This document shows positions 1 to 11,305 of a stretch of DNA of 64,000 bases, one piece after another (position 1 is the first letter of the stretch; the number at the start of each line of letters is the position of its first letter). The translations under genes were made by a program, and so were the position numbers. The stretch lies in contig NC_135557.1 in NCBI RefSeq assembly GCF_964340395.1, forward strand, positions 8,027,709 through 8,091,708. Direction: 5' to 3'. Under the pieces are notes generated by a model. That model searched no databases and was not told the DNA's origin. It saw only the letters and a list, made by a program, of their open reading frames with translations. Origin of the DNA: Glandiceps talaboti (lineage: Eukaryota > Hemichordata > Enteropneusta > Spengelidae).

Positions 1-175
1 GGAGAGGAGAGGAGCTGAGAAAGGTAAATGGAAATATAAAAATATAACATGTCAGTGTGATTTGGTAGGAAATCATGGTATCAATACAATTTGCTTTCAT
101 AATATTGGACATCCCATATTGAGGAATGAGATTGTCTTTTTGTGCATTTACAATGTAAACATGTGTTTTGGTATT

Positions 176-345
<170 letters not shown>

Positions 346-563
346 ATTAATATATACTTACACACATATAATATTCATTTAAAAATGTAATATTATTTAT
401 AATATATTTGTCCATTGTATTTAAAAAATACTTTAAAAATTTTGAATCATAATTTAAGTGAAGCAGTAATCTGAATGCACACGTTTACTATACAATATTG
501 CAGTCATCATTAAACTCCATGTTGAATTTTTAATATAACAGATATTATATTCTAAAATTTCAG

Positions 564-1374
564 CTAAAGGCCAGACCTCCATTTGAACATCTAAGAAATA
601 AAAACACAAATGTTATCACGGCTGTGATACTAAAGGGGATGTCGTCAATGTTAATTATAGAAGGTGTTGAAGGATTTGGAAGAGAAGTTGCCCTGGCGGT
701 GAGTATATCAGTACATAGATATAATAATTCAATAAATTTGTTAGTATCAACAGTAAGTTAGAACAGAAAAAAAACATTTTCAATGACACTAGTAACATAC
801 ACAAACACACACACTCATATAAATACACACACATAAACACACACATACATAAAAACACATACATAAACTCACACAAACACGCACACACAAACACACATGC
901 ACACAAATACACCCACACACAAACAAACCCACACATACATACATACATACATACATACATACATACATACATACATACATACATACATACATACATACAT
1001 ACACATATCTTTATAAAACAGTAATTTTCTTCATAACATACTAAAAATCTTAATCTTCAAATGCAAAATTTATATAATAAATTGATAATGGTATATATAT
1101 GTAAAGATAAGCATCGACACATATCAAATAATTTTGACAATCTTTGTCTAACTACATTGCACATTGTATTAATTTTTTTTCTCAAATGAATAGTTCATGA
1201 CTATCCTGTTTTTATAATTTTCAGAGACAGTTCCTAAAGGAACATCTGCAAGACACAGCAGACTTCTGGAGGTCATTTTATGAATGGCGACAGGAAGAGG
1301 GATATATACCAGAAGATATGACCCCAAATATGTGGCAAGCTATCATGAGGCTTGACATTGAAGATTACAATTAA
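564..1374 (+). CDS. 3' end of an unrecognised protein-coding gene (last two exons)
   Basis: Two exons fit together. Exon 564-698 follows a CAG acceptor, has 45 open codons and ends at GCG|GTGAGT. Exon 1225-1374 follows TTTTCAG, has 49 codons and ends in TAA. Both junctions are phase 0. The predicted C-terminus is 94 residues, running from LKARPPFEHL to RLDIEDYN, mixed in charge and probably cytosolic or globular, with no transmembrane segment or signal. Two AATAAA signals follow the stop at 1400-1405 and 1411-1416, which supports a genuine 3' end. The start of the gene lies upstream of the window. The intron 699-1224 carries an ACAT microsatellite. I do not recognise the family. Residue composition and splice sites argue for a real gene rather than chance, but no homologue was checked. 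Confidence 0.5.
931..1000. repeat. ACAT tetranucleotide microsatellite
   Basis: Tandem ACAT units follow a looser CA-rich stretch (799-930), inside the intron between the two exons of the first gene. Confidence 0.95.
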
Positions 1375-1399
1375 TGCTATCAAAAAAAAAAAAAAGAAT

Positions 1400-1416
1400 C
1401 AATAAATATAAAATAA
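1400..1416 (+). terminator. Polyadenylation signals of the first gene
   Basis: Two AATAAA hexamers (1400-1405 and 1411-1416) lie 26-42 bases after the TAA at 1372-1374. A run of A at 1382-1394 precedes them. Confidence 0.45.
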
Positions 1417-1782
1417 ATCAGATTCAACCAACCAATAAAAAAGCTGTACATTTAAATGAAAACATTAATGAAATCAGAGTAAATTTTATAATCAAATCAG
1501 AATCAATTGTTTAATGCAAATCAGAATAAATCATAAAGGAAAAAAATTAGTCATTGATGTTCTATTTATAAAAGTTACTTATCTGCCAATAAATGTTCTT
1601 GTTCTTTTATGTGTTAATATGTTTCAACATGAAATAAAATTGCATGAAAATACATCATTTCTTGTGTGTAATGAATTTGACACAATCAATTACCTAAGTT
1701 TATTATCATTTACTATTCAAAATTTGTACAAGAAACAACAGAGCACATTGTACATTAATAAAGTAGATCAAGTCTAGTGAAA

Positions 1783-2274
1783 CCACAGGGAGCTCAGGCT
1801 CAGATAGTTTTGTTTACAAATATAAACAAACAAGTAAACAAACAAACAAATAAACAAAACAAGTAAAGAAAACCAAACAAACAAGCAAGTAAACAAACAA
1901 ACAAAATAAACCGACACATGAGTAGATACATACATGAGTAAACGACAACAAACCAACGAACAAACAAACACTACCCCCGAAATGGTCACATATGGAAATA
2001 ACCCATATAATATGGGTTATTTCCAGATGTGATCATGGGGGGGGGGGGGGGGGGTTGTGTCTGTTTGTTCGTTGGTTTGTTGTCATTTACTCATGTATGT
2101 ATCTACTCATGTGTCTGGTAGTTAGTTTGTTTGTGTTTGTTTGTTTATTTGTTTGTTTGTTTTTGTTTGTTTGTTTATGTGTTTGGTTTTACTTGTTTGT
2201 GTATTGTTTGTTTGTTTGTTTACTTGTTTGTTTATATTTGTAAACAAAACTAACTGAGCCTGAGCTCCCTGTGG
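1783..2274. repeat. Foldback element (large inverted repeat)
   Basis: The left arm starts CCACAGGGAGCTCAGGCTCA and the right arm ends with its reverse complement at 2274. Inside, AAAC-rich sequence on the left pairs with GTTT-rich sequence on the right. The centre (about 1994-2024) is a perfect 15-bp palindrome with a 1-base spacer: GGAAATAACCCATAT, then A, then its complement. The right arm carries a poly-G run at 2036-2054 that the left lacks. It looks like a foldback or hairpin-forming transposon. No coding capacity is seen. Confidence 0.85.
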
Positions 2275-2527
2275 TGAAACCCCTGGTATATAAATGGATG
2301 CACTGCACGCAGACAGTATAGTATAGTATTGTCGCCTTGATACCACCAGTACGGGCGACATCTTGTAAGTTGTAAGCAGTATGTGACGTAAAAGTGGGCG
2401 GTATATCGGTGGACAACTTGCCACAGTGTAACATCAAAAGTACGCTCGGTGATGTACACTGGAGTACATCTAACATTGGAGCGGTGTAACTTTCGAGGTA
2501 CTTCACCGACAGTGGTACATCGAAGTA

Positions 2528-2900
2528 CAATGTTACTGTTACGTTAGCGTAACTCAACCCCGGTGTTACATCGGAGTATGTACACTCGCGTTACACTGAC
2601 GAGCCTGCATACGCTGTACCTGCAGAAGAGACATGCAGCTGAACGTCAGTGGAGATCTACACCGCAGTTGCCACTAGATGAGAAATCAGTGTTACGTTAG
2701 CGTAACTCTCCCCTAGTGTTACATCGGAGTATGTACACTAGCGTTACATCGTCGAGGTCAAGTGATGTACCTGCAGAAGAGGCATGCAGCAGACCATCAG
2801 TGTAGTTCTTCACCGTTGTACCACCAGCAGAGAAGCCGTTGTTACACTAGCGTAACTCACCTCCAGCAGTACGTCGAGGGGGGAATTTGCGTGTGTAGGT
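2528..2900. repeat. Short tandem array of a ~150-bp unit
   Basis: The motif GTTACGTTAGCGTAACTC recurs near 2537 and 2690, with a variant near 2840. CCTGCAGAAGA-G-CATGCAGC recurs near 2619 and 2770. This gives about two and a half copies of a ~150-bp unit. Each unit contains a GTTACG...CGTAAC mini-hairpin. GC content is visibly higher than in the surroundings. It abuts the foldback element. Origin unknown. Confidence 0.7.
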
Positions 2901-3138
2901 CTATATTATGTAAATCACGATTCTGACTTTCAATACATTATATTAAATTGCTTGGGGTTTTGCATGTATATGCTAAAGCATATATACAATATGTTAGGAG
3001 TGTGGAAAACAAATTTGTTTGAGATTACTCCGTGACTGATCACCTAAAAATACATCTGGTGTGAGATTTTCTAACTAGTATGTTGGGTGTAAAGTATGAA
3101 TTTATGTTTGTTTGTTTGCTTATTTATATAACTTCCAG

Positions 3139-3244
3139 AGGATAGCTGATATTACTTATCCAGACAGTATTGGTGATCCAGGAAAATCACTGCTCGATCC
3201 ATTTCATGAATTTGTCCTTGAAGTACTAGGTGGCATAAGAGGAG
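3139..3244 (+). CDS. Orphan candidate exon
   Basis: An open 106-nt segment lies between a CCAG acceptor and a strong GAG|GTAAGT donor (phase 0 in, phase 1 out). It encodes 35 residues from RIADITYPDS to FVLEVLGGIRG. The preceding gene ends at 1374, so this would belong to another gene, or be an exon of a duplicate. No partner exon was found nearby. The composition is protein-like, but a chance open stretch cannot be ruled out. Confidence 0.3.
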
Positions 3245-3375
3245 GTAAGTATAGTTGTACTGCTACATGTGAAACACTACTGTAAATAGTGCATGTCTCA
3301 AAGTTAGAGGAGACACACGATTACGTTCACCACAAACTTCACTGTGGAAGGTTATGCCTGCTACAAATAAACATA

Positions 3376-3499
3376 TTATTTGAGGTTTCCCTCCGTAAAG
3401 GAGGATTATGTTGTATACCTATGTACTTGTCTGTTTGTATGTGTATATGTTTGTATGTATGTATGTATGTATGTATGTATGTATGTATGTATGTATGTA

Positions 3500-3530
<31 letters not shown>
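3376..3530. repeat. Hairpin CCTCCGTAAAGGAGG plus GTAT/CTGT microsatellite
   Basis: A short hairpin near 3390-3404 is followed by a GTAT array and then a CTGT array. The same layout (hairpin, spacer, TGTC repeat) marks one end of the Helentron-like element at 8895, so this may be the end of a related element. From here to about 4080 I see no gene. Confidence 0.5.
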
Positions 3531-4949
3531 GGACATCACCTCTGAAACTGCATCTTCAATTGTTTCGCTGTGTGATACACAGCTTATTGGAATGACAGGA
3601 GTTGCTTGTGTGTTTGTAAGCATCTAGATCCTGTGGAGGTCTAGTTTTGCATAGATAATGATTTGTTGTATTAGGGATGTATCATAGTTACTGAAGCTTC
3701 AAATGTCACATCATTTGGTACGCATACTCATGATAGTAGAGCACAAAATTCCAACAATACCTTATCTAGAACATAGGCTTAACATTTCATAAAATTTGGT
3801 GGACGCATCGTTGTTATAACAGCACTCACAAGTCTAACAAAGCTTGCTGATGTCACCTTTAATGAGTCCTTTCCTTAGTAAATAATTAAAATTGGCAATA
3901 GCTTAATAAATACAAGCTCGTAATCAACAATACTATATGGTTACAAGGCAATATCTGCTGCTAATCTCAGTCTGGTAGAACATGAATTTAAGAGCAAATG
4001 TCATACAAACCACATTCATATTCTTTCTGTATGTTCGACTTCATAAATTTCAAGGCTCGGGGTATGTTGAAACTGTCCGACTATAAATGGGAAATGCTTT
4101 GATTAAAAGGTGGAATATTCTCTGCAGACCCGATGACAGGATTATGCTTGTTGGACTTACACAGCTAATAATGGATCCAACTAGAATGACCTCTAGAAGT
4201 GAATCTATTTTTGGACTTGATTATTGTGTCAGATCGCGAGAATGTATGCCAGTCAGGTGTCATTAACATCGGATTTAGTGACCATGTGTTACCTTTCTGC
4301 ACTCACAAGGTCACCAAGTTCAAACAAAACACTGTTCGTATTCGATCTATGAAACAGTATAGTAAAGAACGCTTTGTGAAATCTCGGACTGGTCAGAGGT
4401 AATGGAATGTAACATTATAGAGGAAGCTTGGTCTAATTTCAAAACGAAGTTCCTATCTGTTCTAGACATTTTGGCACTAGTCAAGAAGATTCGGCTAAAA
4501 CAGCGATCACATCCGTGGATCACCAGTGACATGATAGACCTCATTAGCCAGAGGGACAAGTAATTTACCAAATTCAGAAGGTCAAAAGATATTTCGGATT
4601 ACAATCAATTCCAATATTATAGAAATCAGGTTAGATATAAGAAAGATAATGCTAAATCACAGTATTATGTAAGTGTTGTTAACAATAATCAGAATCATCC
4701 AAAAAATTATGGAAAATTTCAAAAGATCTTAGCTCTTCTTTAAAATGTAAAACGAAATCCAGTAATATTGTTCTGAATGTTGATAATGGTTTGTGTTTTG
4801 ATAAATTGAAGGTTGCTAATCATATGAAATCATTTTTTTTTACAACGATTGCTTATTCACTTGTTGATAAACTTCTAGCTTTTACCGGTCGCTATGGTGT
4901 TTCCTATATTGTGCAATTTCATCGTTGTAAAGATATCTCGGACAACATT

Positions 4950-5194
4950 CATTATACGAAAAGTCATATTTGACCATGTCTTTCCATCGGGGTAAATCTT
5001 GAACTGAGGATATGTAAATGTGGTGCGTATGAGACAAAGTGACACCTTTGACTTAATTTACCCACGGTGATCTCTCACCTAGTCAAAAGTGGTACTGCGT
5101 CTTGTACTATCCCAGGACATAGATGGTGGTTAGGTGGGTCACGGGTAGGGTAAAGGTTGGATAAAGGTGGGTAAATTTGAGTTTTCGTATAGTG
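4950..5194 (+). mobile_element. CACTA-type MITE, copy 1
   Basis: 245 bp with terminal inverted repeats (left CATTATACGAAAAGTC, right GTTTTCGTATAGTG) and no coding capacity. Flanking trinucleotides are ATT and ATG, an imperfect 3-bp target duplication. It matches copies at 20789 and 38878 throughout. The 5'-CACTA terminus and 3-bp duplication are those of the EnSpm/CACTA superfamily. It sits inside the LINE and is therefore younger than it. Confidence 0.8.
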
Positions 5195-5573
5195 ATGTTT
5201 GGTGTATCATCTGTTGCAGAAGATCAAATTTATGAGTGACAGTAAAGTGACTGGATTAGACAATATTCCAGCAAGATTTATAAAAGATGGTATTTCGATT
5301 ATCGCCAGACCCCTAGCTCATATTATGAATATATTTATCCATGCGAGCATTTTTCACGATGATTTGAAGAAAGCTAGAGTTGTACCTTTGTACAAAAAGA
5401 AGTGTAAAACTGAAGCTGGTAATTATAGCCATGTGTCTGTATTGAGTATTGTTTCAAAGGTGTTTGAAAGAGTGGTGTACAATCAAATTAATGATTATCT
5501 TGTCCAAAATAGTTTACTGTATGAATTCCAATCTGGTTTTAGGCCCTCTTATTCTACTGATACATGTCTAATT

Positions 5574-7424
5574 CAGATTTAAACTGAATGCCTTCTGTAA
5601 GGGTGATATTAATGTTTTTGTTCCCACACATCATAATTACTGAAATGCAACAACCTTGTTATAGTAGGGTATTAGTACATGATATACCCCCGAATCTATT
5701 TATATAGTGGAATAGGTGTGGTGGCTTTTGAAATGAAATTATTCAAATTTACAGGGATACGTATACAGACATACGTACATTTACCCAATGCATACAGAAC
5801 AAATGTATGGATTGCTATTGGTATCATTTGATCATAAAGAATTTTAGCTCTATATCTGTGATTTTTGAAGTCCCAGTAAAAGTTAGTTGTCGAAAAAGTT
5901 GTTCAAATGTCCGCTACCTATTCTCAGTGCAGGAAAGCTTGACTCGACTTCACTCCGCCTTCGCGATCCCCTACATACCCACGATATGTACACTATTATG
6001 TACACAAATAATAAACACAATTCAAACCATCGTAACATCGCTAGTATACAGAAATTTTACATAGTGCTTTATGGTAAGTATGATACTAGTCTATACTTTG
6101 ATTCTATACAACTCGTTTATGGCGGCATTACCCTTTATGTAACAAGCAGTTAAAAAAATTCGCGATGCACACCACAATGAGGTGAATTTCCATGGCTCTC
6201 AAGTTCGTTTTCGTTGTTTCTCAAAATATAAAATTCAGATCTGGACAGAAATTTATCGATATAAATTTCAATATACATACCTTTTATACAAGCAACCCGA
6301 ATACTTTGAACAGTCTAGAACAAAGCCAATCAATGTCGGAAAATTGGGGAATATTTGACCCAATTAAACCACTGAGTAGCGATGTGTACACTGTCCAACA
6401 TTGCAACACAGTAACAACATTTACTTATCTCATTTGCATTGTTGTGATAATGTGTTATACGAATAAAAACACGCATTCTGGCTGCAAACTCGCCGTCTGT
6501 ATCAAAAGATTTATATTTAAAAAAAGAGAGAAGAATGTTAATTTTGATCAAAGAAGAGATGGTATGGCAATATATTGGCGAATTCCCTAGCAAGAATTTT
6601 CGGTAGAAAGCTGGAGATTTCACCTGGAAGTTGAAGCTGACCTGGTTTGACCGACGATCTCCTACTGCATGCTGTCAGAAACAGAAATACGCATGAGTAT
6701 CGAAAAGAGTAAAAACAAGATTTTCAATTTTGAAATAGTGAAGAGATGGTATGAAGTTATGTAGGCGAAATCTCCTGTATGATTGCCTGCAGATGCGATC
6801 TTATGGCCAACCACACATGTAATAATAGGAAGTTTTCATAGAAAGTTGTAGCATAGATCTCACGGTAGGCGTTTTTAAGGCCAAGAAAAACAAATTGTTT
6901 TCTGGTGAGTTTGCATCTCTTAAATACCCCACCTCAATCTTCTTTTTTTTCTCATGTTTGTCCAGTCAATGCAGACTGCAGATATACAGGAAAACAATAA
7001 CTCGTCAATTGTTACTTTAGAGAAAACAACTGCACAACTAATCATGAACAATCAAAAACAAATTGCGTCATCACACCACTTAAGGAAATGTTTCCTGACC
7101 AGAAATGACAACTTTCTTTTGTGTGGCCATCACATCTAATTACCAAAAATATGCCAATAACTTATTAAAACTATTAGCTAAATCGATAGTATTTTCAGGA
7201 CAGATGCACCTAGATATCGCAAATGTATGTACCAAATTATATTGAATTTGAAGTTTGCACTCTTGAGATATAGCCTAATTACCGAAAACCATTAATTACG
7301 CAAATTGCTCATTATTATTCATGGATTATTTACCAAAACCTAAACAGTTCTTGCCATTACCCTACAGAACATGTGTACCAAATTTCGTTTGAATTGATAC
7401 AGCCGGTTTTTTTTAGAAAATGGT

Positions 7425-7459
<35 letters not shown>

Positions 7460-7510
7460 TCACACACACAGACATTTCAACCCCTAATACATCTTCTTCC
7501 TTACGGAAGG
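5574..7510 (+). mobile_element. Helentron/pearl-like non-autonomous element, copy 1
   Basis: It starts with CAGATTTAAACTGAATGCC followed by a small CCTTC-GTAAGG hairpin. It contains ~146-bp core-repeat sequence near 7190-7330 and a CA microsatellite (7428-7459), and ends with the hairpin CTTCCTTACGGAAGG. It interrupts the LINE reverse transcriptase, whose frame resumes at 7515. The combination of end hairpin, microsatellite and tandem core repeats is known from bivalve pearl elements and Helentron-associated elements; assigning this family there is an inference. The longest internal frames (6192-6590, 5807-6153) show no recognisable protein. Confidence 0.65.
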
Positions 7511-7979
7511 AAAAGGTGATAAAAAAGGGAACCTCATCGGTATGGTTATGTTAGATCTCCAAAAGGACTTCGATATGGTACATCATGATATATTATTAGC
7601 TAAACTTAAATATTTAGGTCTAAGTGAAATTTCAGTACAGTGGTATCTAACTGGTTGGTCGCAAGTCGTTGATGTTGATGGTGTTCAATCAGGATCTAAA
7701 AGAATTCCATGTTGGGTCCCCCAAGGCACAATACTCTGGCCTCTTCTGTTTCTGATATATGTGAATGATATGAAGGCTGTAGTTAAGTGTAAACTTAAGC
7801 TGTATGCTAACGACTCAGCATTTTTGGTATCAGGGAAGGATATATTAGCGATAGAGGAAACCCTGAGTATGGAGTTGACATCCATTAGTGAATGCTTAAC
7901 AGACAATAAGCTATCTTTACATCTGGGTAAAACTGACTCTATTATTTGCCTCCAAGAAACGTTTGCATACAACTTATAC

Positions 7980-8712
7980 CAGATTTAAACTGAATGCCTT
8001 TGGTAAGGGCAAAAATTTGAGATTGACGTTCCTACAGACAATTGTTGGAATACAACAGAACATATGCAATAAGTTATTTTTTCTCATTGATTGTTATTTG
8101 CCCATTGCTGCTAGTGATCTCCTGGGCAACGACAACATGAAATGTGAAGCTTTATAGGACGTTGTAGCATAGCACTCACCGTAGAAAGAGTTGTAATGGC
8201 CAAAAACAATTTTTTTCTGGTTAGTGCCCATCACTTAAGTACCCCCTTCCCGCGTTATTTTTTTCTTCCGTAAACCAATTCAGTCTGCAGATGAAAGGGA
8301 AAACACAAAAATAACTCTCCTTACATTAATTGCCACCAGTGAGGACAACTGCAAAACTAATCACGAACTTTATATCTAGAGTGATTTTAATGCATAACAA
8401 CATTTTTCCTTAAAACTGTAAGCTATAACAACAAATTTTATAGGACATATCTGCTTTGTTATGTTAACGTATGTACTAAATTATATTGAAATTCAAGTAT
8501 GCATTCTTATGAAATATCCTAATTAACGAAAATCATTAATCATGCAAAAAAGTTATAGCCTAAATACCGAAAATAATTAATTATGCAAATTATTCACTAA
8601 ATCTTCAAGCGAAATCAACAACTTTTATTGGAGATATGCACTCTGTTATGTTTAACGTATGTACTAAATTGTATTGAAATTGAAGCATGCAGTTTTAAGA
8701 TATAGCCTAATT
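7980..8712 (+). mobile_element. Helentron/pearl-like element, copy 2 (truncated)
   Basis: It begins with the same CAGATTTAAACTGAATGCC end and carries about two ~146-bp core units in the same orientation (8450-8712). It lacks the opposite hairpin end. Inserted in the same LINE as copy 1, directly after the reverse transcriptase remnant. Confidence 0.6.
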
Positions 8713-8894
8713 CTGCTAAAATAGCAAGAAGCATATAAATCACATTGTTTGGCAAAATTACTATTAAAGTTCGAGAAAATCTTGTGTTGGGGTATTCCGG
8801 TTCATATTAATTAAAGTGGATAAAGATAAAATTTCAATATAGTAATTAAGAACTTTGCTAACTTCATTATTGACTTTAAACAAAACTCTTTTTA
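8713..8894 (+). repeat. 180-bp direct repeat, left copy
   Basis: Nearly identical to 10447-10629 (only a few substitutions), starting CTGCTAAAATAGCAAGAAGC. It is LINE 3' sequence split by the Helentron-like element at 8895. Confidence 0.9.
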
Positions 8895-8955
8895 CCTCCC
8901 GTAAGGGTACGGGAGGTATTAAAAGGGGGATGTCTGTCTGTGTGTCTGTCTGTCC

Positions 8956-8993
<38 letters not shown>

Positions 8994-10305
8994 GTCATCA
9001 TTTTCTAAAAATCGGCTAGCTCAATTGTAATGACATTTGGAATATATAATCTTTAGGCTAATGGCTAGACCTGATTAGGTCTTGAGCCAGATCTGTTAAT
9101 GTTTAATTAGAAAAATTGGCATATTAATGAAATAAACTAATTATGCAATATCTTAAGACTGCATACTTCAATTTCAATATAATTTAGTGTATTCGTTAAA
9201 CATAACAACATACATATGTCCTATAAAATTCGTTGATGTACCTTACAGCGTTAATGAATAATTTGCATAATTAATTATTTTTAGTAATTAGGCTATATCT
9301 CAAGAACGCATACTTCAAATTCAACATAATTTAGAACATATGTTAACTATAAGAAAACATATATGTCTTATCAAGTTTGTTGATGTACCTTACAGTGTTA
9401 ATGAATAATTTGCATAATTAATGATTCTTGGTAATTAGGCTATATCTTACGACTGCATACTTCAATTTCAATATAATTCAGTACATACATTAACCATAAC
9501 ACATTGTTTATGTCCTATAAAGTTAGTTGATGTACCTTACAGTGTTAATGAATAATTTGCATAATTAATGATTTTCGGTAATTAGGCTATATCTTAAGAC
9601 TGCATACTTCAATTTAGTACGTATGTTAACCATAACAAAGCGGATATGTTCTATAACATTTTTGATATTGCTTACAGTTTTAATGAAAAATTTGCATAAA
9701 TAATGATTTTAGGTAATTAGGCTATATCTTACGACTGCATACTTCAATTTCAATACAATTCAGTACATACATTAACCATAACAAATTGTGTATGTCCTAT
9801 AATGTTAGTTGATGTACCTTGCAGTGTTAATGAATAATTTGCAAAATTAATGATTATCGGTAATTAGGCTATATCTTAAGACTGCATACTTCAATTTCAA
9901 TAAAATTTAGTACATACGCTAACCATAACAAAACGGACATGTCCTATAAAACTTTTGATATAGCTTACAGTTTTAATGAACAATTTGCATAATTAATTAT
10001 ATTAGGTAACTAGGTTGTATCTTAAAAATGCAAGCTTAAAATTTCGTATAGTATGATACATATATCAACCATAATAATACGCACCTGTCCTATGAGGTTT
10101 GTTGCTACAACTTTTACCTTTAATGAGTATTTTGAATAATGAACGATATTCAGTAATTAAGCAGTATCATACACTCTTACATACATTAACCTAAGAAAGC
10201 ATGCTTGTCCAAAAACAAAGGCTGTTACCATTGGTTTTTTTTTATTTAATGAGTTATTTGCATAATTAGTGATTCCCTTACAGGAGGCATTCAGTTTAAA
10301 ATCTG
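8895..10305 (-). mobile_element. Helentron/pearl-like element, copy 3 (complete, opposite orientation)
   Basis: One end is the hairpin CCTCCCGTAAGGGTACGGGAGG at 8895, followed by AGGGGGATG and a TGTC microsatellite. The other end, reading inwards from 10305 on the minus strand, is CAGATTTTAAACTGAATGCC. Between them lie seven to eight ~146-bp tandem units. The neighbouring duplicated LINE tail at 10447-10660 lacks the element at the equivalent spot, which fixes both ends: CTCTTTTTA before and TTTTAATTTAGTTCAGG after. Confidence 0.75.
9060..10200. repeat. ~146-bp tandem repeat array
   Basis: The landmark TAATTAGGCTATATCT recurs at about 9286, 9432, 9579, 9715, 9861 and 10007, with degenerate units before and after. 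Spacing is 146-147 bp, with one 136-bp unit. Most monomers hold ATTTGCATAATTAATGA, which includes the octamer ATTTGCAT. Inverted single copies are seen near 7190, 8450, 8570 and 44090. Confidence 0.9.
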
Positions 10306-10397
10306 GTTATTTTTAATTTAGTTCAGGTTAATGTTCAATGACTTTTTATGTGTTATCCTCGGTGATTTTTATACCTTGCATTTTAATATGTACACAA

Positions 10398-10432
10398 ATA
10401 AAATTCAATTCAATTCAATTCAATTCAATTCC
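10398..10432 (+). repeat. AATTC tandem tail of the LINE
   Basis: Repeated AATTC units directly follow AATAAA and close the LINE 3' end. Simple-repeat tails are typical of CR1/L2-type elements. Confidence 0.75.
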
Positions 10433-10446
10433 GTAAAGGTATAATC

Positions 10447-10660
10447 CTGCTAAAATAGCAAGAAGCATATAAATGACATTGTTTGGCAAAATGACTATTA
10501 AAGTTCGAGAAAATCTTGTGTTGGGGTAATCCGGTTCATATTAATTTAAGTGAATAAAGATAAAATTTCAATATAGTAATTAAGAACTTTGCTAACTTCA
10601 TTATTGACTTTAAACAAAACTCTTTTTATTTTAAATTTAGTTCAGGTAATGTTCAATCAA
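10447..10660 (+). repeat. 180-bp direct repeat, right copy (empty site)
   Basis: The second copy of the LINE 3' segment runs uninterrupted from CTCTTTTTA into TTTTAAATTTAGTTCAGG, exactly where the left copy holds the 1.4-kb element. It preserves the pre-insertion sequence. From here to about 11300 there is nothing recognisable; the small frame at 10989-11228 has no known motif. Confidence 0.85.
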
Positions 10661-11305
10661 CGTAATAGATCGTCCATATACCCCTTCCTTCCAACATCAA
10701 GATGTTATATATTGTTGGGCCAACCAGGAGACAACTACAACACTCAAGACCACACCTATTTAAAACAGTCTATCATAATACCTTATTAATATCTTCGGAC
10801 AGTTATAACCTATAGCCTGTGCTTAATCATACCTCGTTTACTATTGGAATTACAGACGATTCTCTTGATTTCATCATCATATGCCAAAGTGGAGGAAATG
10901 TTAATTTTTTAGTCTTAATTGAGTTAGTACAGTGGTCCTTACGATGACACCATTCATGCTGTAATCCTAACTTCTTAACTATTTTGGCGTGACATTACAG
11001 ATGAGGAATATAAGCTGTGCAGGAACAAAATTCAAAAAAGGATACAACTGTTGCTCGCGTCTGTCCCTTGCAGAGGGTGGTTTACTAAACAAGTATTGCA
11101 TAAAAGACAGCGTGCGTCCCTGTCATAATTTTGACAAACAAAACAAAGTCATGCATCATATCATGATTGTACATTATATGTGGAATATACCGCGCAGACA
11201 CATGCAGCAATTATACTACAATGTATAAAATACACTCGGAAAGATACAGACACATGCAACAATATTAGCTTGCTGCAGTGTGCAATGTACGATGCAGTTA
11301 ATTAA

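Larger units (their letters stand above)
4080..10435 (+). pseudogene. Decayed LINE (CR1/L2/jockey-like), split by nested insertions
   Basis: Pieces of one non-LTR retrotransposon appear in order. 4199-4402 resembles the end of the endonuclease domain (SDHVLPFCTHK). 4403-4740 is the linker, with a stop. 5199-5580 is the front half of reverse transcriptase (SGFRPSYSTDTCLIQ). 7515-7978 is the rest, with PQGT and the catalytic box mutated to YAND. 8713-8894 and 10306-10435 are its 3' end, finishing in an AATTC tail. The gaps are a CACTA MITE (4950-5194) and three Helentron-like elements. The enzyme would copy its own RNA into DNA at a nicked target, but frames and catalytic residues are lost, so it is inactive. 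Clade assignment is approximate. Confidence 0.75.

Noticed and set aside
1774-2557. Frames with FVCLFVCLF repeats and a 122-codon minus frame
   Set aside because: Artefacts of the GTTT-rich foldback arms and of the following tandem array.
6192-6590. 132-codon frame inside the Helentron-like element
   Set aside because: No helicase, Rep or other motif; expected by chance in AT-rich DNA of this length.
9060-10200. Evenly spaced repeats suggestive of a CRISPR array
   Set aside because: The whole 146-bp unit is repeated with no unique spacers, and the sequence is animal.
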